The notes under the pieces: generated by a model | Told to the model about the DNA's origin: nothing | The model's database searches: none | What the model saw: the letters and a program-made list of their open reading frames with translations, nothing else | Assembly (NCBI RefSeq): GCF_002157355.1 | Contig: NZ_LYMK01000005.1 | Location: forward strand, 62,001-126,000 | Length of the DNA stretch: 64,000 bases | Source of the DNA: Variovorax sp. JS1663 | Lineage (GTDB): Bacteria > Pseudomonadota > Gammaproteobacteria > Burkholderiales > Burkholderiaceae_C | Reading direction: 5' to 3' | Program-made: the position numbers and the translations under genes | Part shown: piece by piece, positions 63,992-64,000 of the stretch | How positions within the stretch are numbered: position 1 is the first letter of the stretch | How the letters are laid out: each line of letters starts with the position of its first letter

Positions 63992-64000
63992 AAGAGCCCA

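Larger units (their letters stand above)
60393..64000 (+). mobile_element. Recombinase-in-trio (RIT) element, right end outside window
   Basis: Three overlapping tyrosine recombinase genes in one direction follow a cluster of GTTATGCCGA inverted repeats exactly where ParB homology stops. This is the layout of RIT elements. The right terminus is not seen before 64000. The third gene carries a nonsense codon. Confidence 0.85.

Overview
The window is GC-rich chromosomal DNA from a betaproteobacterium, most likely Burkholderiales/Comamonadaceae and perhaps Variovorax-like. The case rests on several Bug-type solute receptors, the sugar-acid and aromatic-catabolism gene content, an RGG-rich RhlE helicase, and a family of short intergenic repeats. 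No rRNA, tRNA or CRISPR array was seen.

Positions 1-31300 look like host backbone. After rhlE there is a divergent carbon-catabolism locus. On the minus strand it holds a CUT1 sugar ABC transporter, a FadR-type GntR regulator, a 2-hydroxyacid dehydrogenase and a Bug receptor. On the plus strand it holds an IlvD/Edd sugar-acid dehydratase, DgoK, DgoA and a class II aldolase. This fits a De Ley-Doudoroff-type route through 2-keto-3-deoxygalactonate. Next come a MarR-MFS-MATE-SDR operon, a PaaI-like thioesterase, a maleylacetate reductase-like enzyme beside an IclR regulator, a frameshifted vapC, a six-gene acyl-CoA ligase/nitronate monooxygenase/SDR/isomerase/Bug operon, a Fur-box-preceded Fe(3+) ABC operon, a GST and glyoxalase I.

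Positions ~31300-55300 form a dense defence island that begins inside the 3' end of gloA. On the plus strand is a DISARM-type operon: a ribbon-helix-helix regulator, an N6-adenine methyltransferase, a 923-residue DrmE-like protein, DrmA, DrmB and DrmC. It appears to combine a class 1-type methyltransferase with a class 2-type DrmE and has no DrmD. Facing it on the minus strand are three modules. The first is a three-gene ubiquitin-like conjugation operon: a Ubl-Ubl-E2 fusion, a JAB-E1 fusion and a DUF6527 protein with Cys where Ser is expected. The second is a sigma factor, a small unknown protein and an ImmA-UvrD-nuclease fusion. The third is an AAA ATPase/subtilase pair whose subtilase carries an in-frame UAA.

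Positions ~55300-60390 look like the backbone of an integrative element: radC, a hotdog thioesterase, DUF2958, a frameshifted DUF6988 gene, DUF932 and parB. Three related hairpin leader elements precede three of these genes. ParB is cut by a recombinase-in-trio (RIT) element that runs to the window end. Its third recombinase carries an amber codon.

Taken together, the right half reads as a mobile defence island with several decaying parts. Its most unusual content is the compact ubiquitin-like operon and the mixed-class DISARM.
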